7,499 nucleotides of DNA from Bacteroidia bacterium (lineage in GTDB: Bacteria > Bacteroidota > Bacteroidia > Bacteroidales > CAJPTX01). The stretch's first letter is position 1. Each line of letters begins with the position of its first letter. The DNA lies in contig CAJPTS010000089.1 in NCBI GenBank assembly GCA_905373625.1, positions 1 through 7,499 on the forward strand, written 5' to 3'. Both the position numbers and the translations under genes were made by a program. Shown in pieces: positions 1 through 5,502 of the stretch. The notes under the pieces were generated by a model that saw only the letters and a list, made by a program, of their open reading frames with translations, was not told where the DNA came from and did no database searches.

Positions 1-1
1 A

Positions 2-373
2 GTGTTGAAAGAGAACTATGTCAACTTCAAGGGACGCGCTGGGCGTGCTGAGTTTTGGGTTTTCGTAATCATCAGCTCTATTATTGGCTGGCTTTTGGGG
101 TTTGTGGGTGGTTTGATTAATCCATATGTGGGTTACATTCTTTATGGTTTGTTTGGGCTGGCTATTCTTTTGCCATATTTGGGCGTTGCAGCGCGCCGTA
201 TGCATGACTTAGGAAAAGGTGCAGGTTGGATTTTCATTTCTTGTGTCCCCATAATTGGTGGTATATGGTTCTTGATTCTTTGCATAAAGGCTGGCGAACC
301 GAATGAGAACCGCTTCGGGGCTGTACCCGCACCTTGCGATCCGACAAAGGGCGATTGCTGTAGCGGAAATTAG
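2..373 (+). CDS. DUF805 family inner-membrane protein, 5' end cut by window edge
   Basis: The reading frame is open from the first bases and stops at 371-373. The visible 123 residues are a DUF805 domain: an amphipathic start (NYVNFKGRAGRAEFW), hydrophobic segments around residues 19-38 and 44-62, the conserved AARRMHDLGKGAGW motif, and a last hydrophobic segment (WIFISCVPIIGGIWFLILCIKAG). The GTG at position 2 is probably not the real start: the paralogue downstream has ten residues before the same NYV, so about five codons are likely missing. The tail (PCDPTKGDCCSGN) is short, soluble and carries three cysteines, absent from the paralogue. DUF805 proteins are small membrane proteins of unknown biochemical role, so no function is proposed. 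A terminator follows directly. Confidence 0.9.
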   Translation: MLKENYVNFKGRAGRAEFWVFVIISSIIGWLLGFVGGLINPYVGYILYGLFGLAILLPYLGVAARRMHDLGKGAGWIFISCVPIIGGIWFLILCIKAGEPNENRFGAVPAPCDPTKGDCCSGN

Positions 374-396
374 TAGTTGTTAGACAACGTATTTAG

Positions 397-432
397 AGTC
401 GCAGAACGCTTCGGAGTTCTGCGACTTTTTTT
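397..432 (+). terminator. Rho-independent terminator after first DUF805 gene
   Basis: An 11-bp perfect stem (AGTCGCAGAAC at 397-407 pairing with GTTCTGCGACT at 416-426) encloses a short loop. Inside the loop a G-A mismatch is followed by C-TTCG-G at 409-414, which can form a stable UUCG tetraloop. The right arm runs directly into seven T residues (426-432). It begins 24 bp after the stop codon of the first DUF805 gene, so the two DUF805 genes are probably separate transcription units. Confidence 0.9.
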
Positions 433-545
433 GCACTTCATTTGCCCTCATAGTTTGCGTAAAAACTCACTAGTTTGCCAGAGCAATATTGATAAAGTGT
501 AGGGATAGCATTTTACTCCCCTCTTTCATAATTTGTAGATCTACG

Positions 546-553
546 TACCTTTG
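546..553 (+). promoter_or_regulatory. Bacteroidota -7 promoter box upstream of second DUF805 gene
   Basis: TACCTTTG matches the Bacteroidota primary-sigma -7 consensus TAnnTTTG exactly and lies 19 bp before the ATG at 573, implying a very short leader. No convincing -33 TTTG is seen at the usual spacing; the nearest TTTG (532-535) is too close. The same octamer recurs upstream of the S46 and DUF4293 genes. Confidence 0.6.
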
Positions 554-572
554 TACAATAAATTTGATAGAG

Positions 573-977
573 ATGTTTGAATATGTAGCTAAATGTTTTA
601 GGAACTATGTAGGTTTCTCAGGGCGTGCACGTCGCAGCGAATTTTGGTTCTTCTTTCTTTTTGAGGCGCTAATAAATCTCACTTTTTCTTTCTTTTATAT
701 CACATTTCTTGCATTAGATAGTCCTTATGGTATGATACTGATTTCTTCACTGCAAACTCTTTTTTCGCTTGGAATTTTTTTACCAGGGCTTGCAGTAACC
801 GTACGTCGGTTGCACGATATCAATAAAGGGTGGGGCTGGATCTTTATCAATGCCATAATAATCGTAGGGAATATTTGGTTTTTGGTTCTTATGTGCAAGG
901 CAGGTACAGCGGGTCCAAATGGTTACGGCGAAGATCCCAAAGCGACGGATTCTAACCAATTAGAAACGACTAACTAA
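573..977 (+). CDS. DUF805 family inner-membrane protein, second tandem copy
   Basis: This 134-residue protein starts MFEYVAKCFRNYV, the classic DUF805 opening. The frame is open further upstream (a TTG at 489), but that extension is not family-like and would overlap the promoter box, so ATG 573 is chosen. Visible elements are the GRARRSEFW motif (18-25), hydrophobic segments at about 25-46, 54-76 and 88-108, the TVRRLHDINKGWGW motif (76-89) and a polar tail ending ATDSNQLETTN. It is clearly homologous to the gene before it (NYV-F-GRA-R-EFW, RR-HD--KG-GWIFI, G-IWFL-L--KAG) but well diverged, so the duplication is old. Function is unknown; location is the cytoplasmic membrane by hydropathy. The gene looks monocistronic, with its own promoter box and a terminator shared with the convergent S46 gene. 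Confidence 0.92.
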   Translation: MFEYVAKCFRNYVGFSGRARRSEFWFFFLFEALINLTFSFFYITFLALDSPYGMILISSLQTLFSLGIFLPGLAVTVRRLHDINKGWGWIFINAIIIVGNIWFLVLMCKAGTAGPNGYGEDPKATDSNQLETTN

Positions 978-1020
978 TGGCGTAGGCGTAAAACTAGGGT
1001 AGTCCTCAAGCAGTAAAATA

Positions 1021-1050
1021 AAAAGGCGCAGTCGGGAAACTGCGCCTTTT
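1021..1050. terminator. Bidirectional terminator between convergent DUF805 and S46 genes
   Basis: A perfect 12-bp stem (AAAAGGCGCAGT at 1021-1032, ACTGCGCCTTTT at 1039-1050) encloses the six-base loop CGGGAA. It is flanked by an A-rich run on the left and a T run on the right, so it reads as stem plus U-tract on both strands. It lies between the stop of the plus-strand DUF805 gene (977) and the stop of the minus-strand peptidase gene (1069), the expected place for a shared terminator. Confidence 0.92.
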
Positions 1051-1068
1051 CTTATTGCCTGATGTCGG

Positions 1069-3222
1069 CTAATCTCGTACAACCTGCATTTCGTCTATCA
1101 GACGTGTACAACCTGCATACTTATCAATGATGTAAAGGACATAACGTATATCTACGCTAATGCAACGCTGTTTGTCTTTTTCAAAAGCAATGTCACCACT
1201 GAGCGCCTCCCAGTTGCCATCAAAGGCACAACCTATTAGGTGACCATTTTTATTCATTACTGGGCTTCCCGAGTTCCCCCCCGTAATATCATTGTTCGTA
1301 ACAAATGCGACGGGCAGTTCACCCTTTGGGTTCGCATATGGTTCAAAAGCCCCAGTACCATACAACTCTTTTAAACGTTGAGGTACGGTAAATTCGTCGC
1401 TCTCTGGGTTATCTTTCTCTATGACGCCGCGGAGTGTCGTATAGTAGTTGTAAGCCACACCATCGCGAGGCGAATAGCCTTTTATAGACCCATACGAGAG
1501 GCGCATGGTACTATTAGCGTCGGGATAAGAGGGCGCGCCATTCTTCATCTCCAAACGACCCTCGGTATACTGCTGTACTCCTTTGCCAAATTCTGCATTG
1601 AGTTTAATGGCACGAGCCATATCATTGTGTATCCACGCTTGTGTACTCTCGGTTATGGTGTAGCCCAAATCTGCATCTAATTTTTTCAGCGATGGGTTTT
1701 TAAGAAGATCTTTCCAACGTTTGTAGTCGGTAAGGAAAGAGGTTGCATACATTTTATCAACAAAAGCATCAATGTTGCCCTTGAAGTCCTTGGCTATCGT
1801 CTTATAGAGCGGAGGGTGAATGGAATCTGGTAAGGACTCCTTAAAAAATTTAATGAGCGCCTTTGCGGTCTCCCGATCGGTGGGCATGTCATAATCTTTG
1901 AACCAGCTTTCTTCTAGGCTCTGCTCCGCCTGTTTCTTGTATAAATTCAGTGTCGCAGTATCATTTTTCTTCAAAGCAGTACGAAGACGTGCATAGCGGT
2001 TACCAAAACTCATGATCTCCATGCCTCGGAAGAAGGTCTCTGTGCCGTAATACTGAACCACTTGAATGGGGGTTAGCGCATTGTTGCTACGTTCTATGGT
2101 GGGCAATACGTCTTTGTACTTTAAGTAGCGTTCCTTATTCTCGCTAATCCAGTTGGTAAATGCTTCTTCTTCTTTTTGTTTCTCTTTTACCACACCTAAC
2201 TTTTGTAAGGCAAGGCTTTGCCCTATAGAGTTCTTCCAGTAATTGCTACTTTGCGCATACTTAGCCGCATATTTAATGCGTACAGCAGGGTCTGCACTCA
2301 TGTGTTTTTTCCATACCGCAAGTTTTACACCACGCACCTCAGCAAGAGCTTTGTTACGCACATCAATGGTTTGTTTAACCTCCCACGAGGTCATGTAACG
2401 ATCTGTAGAGCCAGGATTCCCCATAACCATGGCAAAGTCGCCCTCGTTGTAGCCCCCGATCGATATTGTAAGCGCCTTTTTAGGCTGATAAGGCACATTG
2501 TCGGGCGAATAGGGAGCAGACTCGTTATTCTTGTTGGCATAGACGCGGAAGAGCGAGAAATCGCCCGTATGACGCGGATACATCCAGTTGTCCGTCTCAC
2601 CACCGAACTTCCCGATAGATGAGGGAGGAGCACCCACCATACGTACATCGCGGAAAATGTCATACACCATGAGGTAATAAACATTCTCATCATAGAAAGA
2701 CTTTACTTCGGCCACGTATTTACCATCCGCGGTTGCTGACTTTACCAAAGAGTCGCGTACAGACGCCATGGCTCGATCGCGTTGATACATATTCATCGTA
2801 TCGCTCACATTGCGAAGCATAAGTGCAGTCACGTCTTCCATGCGTATAAGTATAGTAACGGTCAAACCAGGAGTGGGAATTTCCTCTGCCTGCGTGCGTG
2901 CCCAAAAACCATTTTTCAAGTAGTCGTGCTCCACACTGCTGTGTTGCTGTATGGCACTGTAACCGCAATGATGGTTTGTGAGTACAAGCCCCTTGTAGGA
3001 GATAAATTCGCCCGTGCACCCACGACCGAAACGAACTATGGCATCTTTTAACGATGCTTCGTTTTCGCTATAAATGTAGTTAGCATCTAGGGTATACCCC
3101 ATCTGCTTCATCTCTTCCAGATTATATTTCTTGAGCAGAGGAAGAAGCCACATGCCCTCGTCGGCTGCAGCAACGAGACCGATCAGAATAATGCCACTCA
3201 GGGCAAACAAACGTTTTAGCAT
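1069..3222 (-). CDS. dpp7: S46 family dipeptidyl-peptidase, DPP7-type (periplasmic serine exopeptidase)
   Basis: This 717-residue protein resembles Porphyromonas gingivalis DPP7 along its length; the family is usually about 710-720 residues. Residues 1-20 form a signal peptide (MLKRLFALSG... ending VAAA), giving a mature start near DEGMWLLP. The chymotrypsin-like catalytic triad is visible: His85 in TNHHCGY, Asp221 in RHTGDFSLFR and Ser651 in TGGNSGSPV. Asn212-Trp213 (TDNW) and Asp668 (AFDGNWE) match residues known in the family to hold the substrate's free N-terminus. Gly669 in FDGNWE corresponds to the S1-pocket position that is Gly in DPP7 (hydrophobic P1) and Arg in DPP11 (acidic P1), so release of Xaa-hydrophobic dipeptides is inferred. 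The central region (about 280-560) is the helical domain that caps the active site. Such enzymes feed peptide uptake in asaccharolytic Bacteroidota. The gene is monocistronic on the minus strand. Confidence 0.95.
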   Translation of the reverse strand: MLKRLFALSGIILIGLVAAADEGMWLLPLLKKYNLEEMKQMGYTLDANYIYSENEASLKDAIVRFGRGCTGEFISYKGLVLTNHHCGYSAIQQHSSVEHDYLKNGFWARTQAEEIPTPGLTVTILIRMEDVTALMLRNVSDTMNMYQRDRAMASVRDSLVKSATADGKYVAEVKSFYDENVYYLMVYDIFRDVRMVGAPPSSIGKFGGETDNWMYPRHTGDFSLFRVYANKNNESAPYSPDNVPYQPKKALTISIGGYNEGDFAMVMGNPGSTDRYMTSWEVKQTIDVRNKALAEVRGVKLAVWKKHMSADPAVRIKYAAKYAQSSNYWKNSIGQSLALQKLGVVKEKQKEEEAFTNWISENKERYLKYKDVLPTIERSNNALTPIQVVQYYGTETFFRGMEIMSFGNRYARLRTALKKNDTATLNLYKKQAEQSLEESWFKDYDMPTDRETAKALIKFFKESLPDSIHPPLYKTIAKDFKGNIDAFVDKMYATSFLTDYKRWKDLLKNPSLKKLDADLGYTITESTQAWIHNDMARAIKLNAEFGKGVQQYTEGRLEMKNGAPSYPDANSTMRLSYGSIKGYSPRDGVAYNYYTTLRGVIEKDNPESDEFTVPQRLKELYGTGAFEPYANPKGELPVAFVTNNDITGGNSGSPVMNKNGHLIGCAFDGNWEALSGDIAFEKDKQRCISVDIRYVLYIIDKYAGCTRLIDEMQVVRD

Positions 3223-3253
3223 AGAACTTTGCGATTTTAGTTACTCAATAAAA

Positions 3254-3261
3254 CAAAGGTA
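3254..3261 (-). promoter_or_regulatory. Bacteroidota -7 promoter box for the S46 peptidase gene
   Basis: Read on the minus strand this is TACCTTTG, an exact TAnnTTTG match. It lies 31 bp before the peptidase ATG (complement of 3220-3222), a plausible distance for a short leader. No clear -33 element was found at the normal spacing. Confidence 0.55.
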
Positions 3262-3415
3262 GTTAGCTTTTCTTTTTTGTTCGCTAACAATGCAGATGTT
3301 ATATGCCTATGAGCGGGACGCAGTGCGAAAAATGCGATACTGCAAAAAACAAATTTATTGTAAGGATCGTTACCTTCTCAAGAGGGGTGAAAACAATCCG
3401 TAGAGCAAAAGGCGT

Positions 3416-4048
3416 ATGAACTTTTTAGGCCATCTGTACTTAGCAGGCAGTAGCAAAGATATCCGTTTTGGCAATTTCATTGCAGACCACATCAAGGGGA
3501 TTGCTATAGACTCTTATCCGCCCGAGATAACCCGTGGTATCATGATGCATCGCGCCATAGATTATTTCACTGATTCACACCCCGCTATGTCAGAATGCCG
3601 GCAGTTCTTTCGTCCTGCCTATCAGAAGTATGCGGGCGTTGTTTTAGATGTGGTGCTGGACTACTTCTTATGTCACGAATGGGCTTTGTTATCACCTCGT
3701 GCGTTGCGTCCTTTTATTTATGAGTTCTACTTTCAGCTCCTCTTGCGTTGGCGCTGGCTACCGCCTTTTTGGAAAAAGAAACTACCGCGCCTAATACGCG
3801 ATAACCGCCTTTACCGCTATCGCCGCGTGGAGGGCATCTGCGAGTCCCTAGATATTATGACACGTACTACGTCTTTACCAAATGGTAGCGCTTTCGTGCG
3901 CGAGGTGCTGCATGAAAGGTACGACGAACTCCGTCCCTACGTGCTTCAGTTCATACAAGACATCGTGCAGGAGATGCAGCGCTCGTATTCCATTACACCT
4001 ATCGGTTGGACGGATGACAAAGTGCTTATAACGCAACCAAATATATAA
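3416..4048 (+). CDS. acpH: Acyl-carrier-protein phosphodiesterase (AcpH/DUF479 family)
   Basis: The 210-residue product aligns in motif order with E. coli AcpH (193 residues), which removes the 4'-phosphopantetheine arm from holo-ACP to give apo-ACP in the cytoplasm. Visible signatures are the family N-terminus MNFLGHLYLA, GNFIADHIKG (19-28), MHRAIDYFTDSHP (44-56) and LDVVLDYFLCHEWALLS (77-93). Asp24, His45, Asp49, Asp53, Asp78, Asp82 and His87 are the likely metal-binding or catalytic acidic and histidine residues of this HD-like fold. The family-typical N-terminus fixes ATG 3416. The last 20 residues (YSITPIGWTDDKVLITQPNI) extend beyond the E. coli protein. No signal peptide is present. The gene is divergent from the peptidase gene and 47 bp ahead of the DUF4293 gene. 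Family assignment is secure; the exact substrate is inferred, since few members have been assayed. Confidence 0.88.
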   Translation: MNFLGHLYLAGSSKDIRFGNFIADHIKGIAIDSYPPEITRGIMMHRAIDYFTDSHPAMSECRQFFRPAYQKYAGVVLDVVLDYFLCHEWALLSPRALRPFIYEFYFQLLLRWRWLPPFWKKKLPRLIRDNRLYRYRRVEGICESLDIMTRTTSLPNGSAFVREVLHERYDELRPYVLQFIQDIVQEMQRSYSITPIGWTDDKVLITQPNI

Positions 4049-4055
4049 ATCAGGC

Positions 4056-4063
4056 TACCTTTG
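4056..4063 (+). promoter_or_regulatory. Bacteroidota -7 promoter box ahead of the DUF4293 gene
   Basis: TACCTTTG is an exact match to TAnnTTTG, located between the acpH stop (4048) and the DUF4293 start, 32 bp before the ATG at 4096. It would give the DUF4293 gene its own transcript even if some read-through from acpH occurs. No strong -33 element is seen; the upstream DNA is the A/T-rich end of acpH. Confidence 0.55.
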
Positions 4064-4095
4064 CCTCTGAAATGATTATTTTGTAAGGGAAAACG

Positions 4096-4560
4096 ATGAT
4101 CCAACGTATACAATCGGTCTATTGGTTATTGGCAAGCGTACTGCTAGCAATATTTTATTTCTCCGACTTCGCTTTTGTAAAATCTGCAGTCGTATCTATT
4201 ACCCTGTCGGTCTTTTACGGTATTGAGTGTACACCTACAGGAGTTTATGCAACAGACGTCAGTTTTTGGCCTTTACATGTGCTTGTAATCCTAGCCACAT
4301 TACTCACCTTTGTTACCATTTTCCTATTCAAGCGTCATACATTACAAATACGCCTCAGCGCAGTAGCTATAGTGTTAGATTGTGGACTTATGGGGCTATC
4401 ATACTTCTATTATCGGCAAGTGGCTAGTGGTATAGCCGATGGGCTAGCCTCGCTCTCTATGCTATATTTATTGCCGCTCATTGCGATAATACTCACCTTT
4501 TTAGGACTAATGGGGGTAAAGAAAGACATGGCGATACTGCGCAGCCTCTCGCGCTTATAA
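4096..4560 (+). CDS. DUF4293 family four-helix membrane protein
   Basis: This 154-residue protein begins MIQRIQSVYWLLA and ends VKKDMAILRSLSRL, the two conserved ends that define DUF4293 in Bacteroidota. Four hydrophobic segments lie at about residues 8-26, 57-78, 85-105 and 119-140, with a polar loop (about 41-56, containing IECTPTGVYATD) between the first two that would face the periplasm. The short charged C-terminus would be cytoplasmic. Length is typical of the family. The ATG is preceded by a weak purine stretch (AAGGGA) about five bases upstream. No biochemical role is established for DUF4293, so none is proposed. It is 47 bp downstream of acpH but has its own promoter box, so co-transcription is uncertain. 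Confidence 0.88.
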   Translation: MIQRIQSVYWLLASVLLAIFYFSDFAFVKSAVVSITLSVFYGIECTPTGVYATDVSFWPLHVLVILATLLTFVTIFLFKRHTLQIRLSAVAIVLDCGLMGLSYFYYRQVASGIADGLASLSMLYLLPLIAIILTFLGLMGVKKDMAILRSLSRL

Positions 4561-4580
4561 AGAAGCCTAAAATTAAGTAC

Positions 4581-4601
4581 GTGCTTCAAGGTATGAAGCA
4601 C
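4581..4601. repeat. Inverted repeat (hairpin) after the DUF4293 gene
   Basis: GTGCTTCA (4581-4588) pairs with TGAAGCAC (4594-4601) around the loop AGGTA, 20 bp after the DUF4293 stop codon. The position suits a transcript end, but no T run follows (the next bases are ACGCC), so it is either a Rho-assisted or processing hairpin or a chance structure. Confidence 0.5.
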
Positions 4602-4721
4602 ACGCCTAGCAATCACAAACGAGAACCATTTGGTGCTTCGTACATGGAATTTAGTTATCCACTCCTCGTTTTTTGCTTTTAGCTCATACCATACTTTGTA
4701 CCTATTTTTGCTTGTAACGCT

Positions 4722-4738
4722 AGTATTCTGAGAATACT
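4722..4738. promoter_or_regulatory. 17-bp palindrome, possible operator
   Basis: AGTATTCTGAGAATACT is a perfect inverted repeat around a central G (4730). It begins 11 bp after a TATTTTTG box (4703-4710), close to where transcription from that box would start. A one-base loop is poor for an RNA hairpin, so a dimeric DNA-binding protein site is the more natural reading. No regulator gene is visible in the window. Confidence 0.4.
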
Positions 4739-4831
4739 CCATTCGGAAGATAAACAAAGAGCTCAAAAATGTCACGCAGCAGGCGTTGACGAGCAGGGCG
4801 CATTAGTCGCCTAAATATTGGTTATAATTAT

Positions 4832-4854
4832 TATTTTTGCACACAATTGTGTGC
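4832..4854 (+). promoter_or_regulatory. Promoter -7 box abutting a 16-bp palindromic operator candidate
   Basis: TATTTTTG (4832-4839) matches TAnnTTTG. Its last G is also the first base of the perfect palindrome GCACACAATTGTGTGC (4839-4854), which would sit over the transcription start. A repressor bound there would block the promoter. The downstream lipoprotein ATG (4903) is 63 bp after the box, leaving a leader of roughly 50-60 bases. The palindrome is seen directly; its role as an operator is inferred. Confidence 0.5.
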
Positions 4855-4902
4855 GTTGTTATTGGGACAACGCTAACTTGTTGTAAGGAAAGGGGGTCGG
4901 AA

Positions 4903-5478
4903 ATGAAAAGTTGTAGCGTATTTTTACTAGTTGCATTTGCAGTGAGCAGTATTGTCTTCGTGGGGTGTAATCGGAAAAATGCAGAGGAAGAAGCAAAGCG
5001 GCGGGCAGATTCGATAGCGGCGGTTCAAGCTCGCGCTGATAGTATTATGCGCATAGCCGATAGTTTACAACAACTCGAAGCCGAGCGGGAGCGACAACAA
5101 CAGATCGAGGCTACGCAAACGCCACAGTACAACGCAAATCTTAAATTCCACGTGATTAAGGGGAGTTTTGTATACCAAGAAAACGCAGACCGTTTCCTCG
5201 AGGTGCAACGCCGATCTTTTCCCGAAGCCAAGCAGTTTATGGCACCTAACGGCTTCAAGCTTGTCTCAATTGCCGACTTTGGTAGCATGACAGAGGCCGT
5301 GGCTTATATTAATCGCACGGCAGGTAGTGCAGAGGGCTTATGGGTCTTTGAAGAAGGCGGACGCTATGACACGAGCTCGTGGCTAAATAGCGACCGACGA
5401 GAAACGAGCTCGGGGAGTGGCAGTACTCCCACTCGTTCTTCTAGTAGTTCTACAGACGACGACATCGTGGTTTTTTAA
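4903..5478 (+). CDS. SPOR-like domain lipoprotein with coiled-coil stalk
   Basis: The 191-residue product starts MKSCSVFLLV and has a lipoprotein signal ending FVG-Cys22. The frame is open further upstream, but only ATG 4903 places the signal peptide correctly, and a purine-rich AAGGAAAGGGGG tract precedes it. After Cys22 the residues NRKN lack the acidic surface-export signal of many Bacteroidota lipoproteins, so a periplasm-facing anchor is inferred. Residues 27-72 are a charged helix or coiled coil with three ADSI/ADSL units (35-38, 45-48, 52-55). Residues 79-152 resemble a SPOR domain (FHVIKGSF, then ENADRFLEVQRRSFPEAKQF, then GFKLVSIADFGSMTEAVAYINR), a fold that binds glycan strands lacking stem peptides at septa. 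The tail is Ser-rich (168-184), then DDDIVVF. It lies 24 bp ahead of the LtaS-like gene, so an operon is likely. Domain assignment is by eye and moderately sure. Confidence 0.8.
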   Translation: MKSCSVFLLVAFAVSSIVFVGCNRKNAEEEAKRRADSIAAVQARADSIMRIADSLQQLEAERERQQQIEATQTPQYNANLKFHVIKGSFVYQENADRFLEVQRRSFPEAKQFMAPNGFKLVSIADFGSMTEAVAYINRTAGSAEGLWVFEEGGRYDTSSWLNSDRRETSSGSGSTPTRSSSSSTDDDIVVF

Positions 5479-5502
5479 GCCCTCGAGCTGCGACGCACGC
5501 AG

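Larger units (their letters stand above)
4561..4902. other. 342-bp non-coding spacer with paired promoter-like boxes and palindromes
   Basis: No convincing gene lies here. The open minus-strand frame that crosses part of it runs antisense into the DUF4293 gene and has no recognisable motif. Contents in order: a hairpin with an 8-bp stem at 4581-4601 (GTGCTTCA/TGAAGCAC, five-base loop) without a T run; an inverted return of the same heptamer context (GTGCTTCGTAC at 4633-4643); a TATTTTTG box at 4703-4710 followed by a 17-bp palindrome (4722-4738); and a second TATTTTTG box at 4832-4839 abutting a 16-bp palindrome (4839-4854). It is long for a compact Bacteroidota spacer and probably carries the control region of the downstream operon, with a small RNA not excluded. 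Confidence 0.6.

Noticed and set aside
3320..3343. Possible hairpin GCAGT...ACTGC in the divergent spacer before acpH
   Set aside because: The stem is only five base pairs with a 14-base interior that does not pair, and no T run follows; it is not a credible terminator or riboswitch.
4410..4775. Minus-strand 121-codon open frame overlapping the DUF4293 end and the spacer
   Set aside because: It runs antisense to a secure gene for over a third of its length, has no recognisable motif, and its open state follows from the composition of the DUF4293 gene.
3358..4888. TTGTAAGG at 3358-3365, 4081-4088 and 4881-4888, each upstream of a gene
   Set aside because: Distances to the start codons differ widely (50, 7 and 14 bp) and the same octamer also occurs inside the S46 coding region at 2203-2210, so a shared regulatory motif is not supported. 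The second and third copies may act only as weak ribosome sites.
5371..5434. Repeated ACGAGCTCG (5371-5379, 5404-5412) and a GGGAGT/ACTCCC stem (5413-5430) in the lipoprotein gene
   Set aside because: They fall in the Ser-rich linker coding region, where repeated Ser codons readily create such repeats; there is no T run and no sign of an attachment site.
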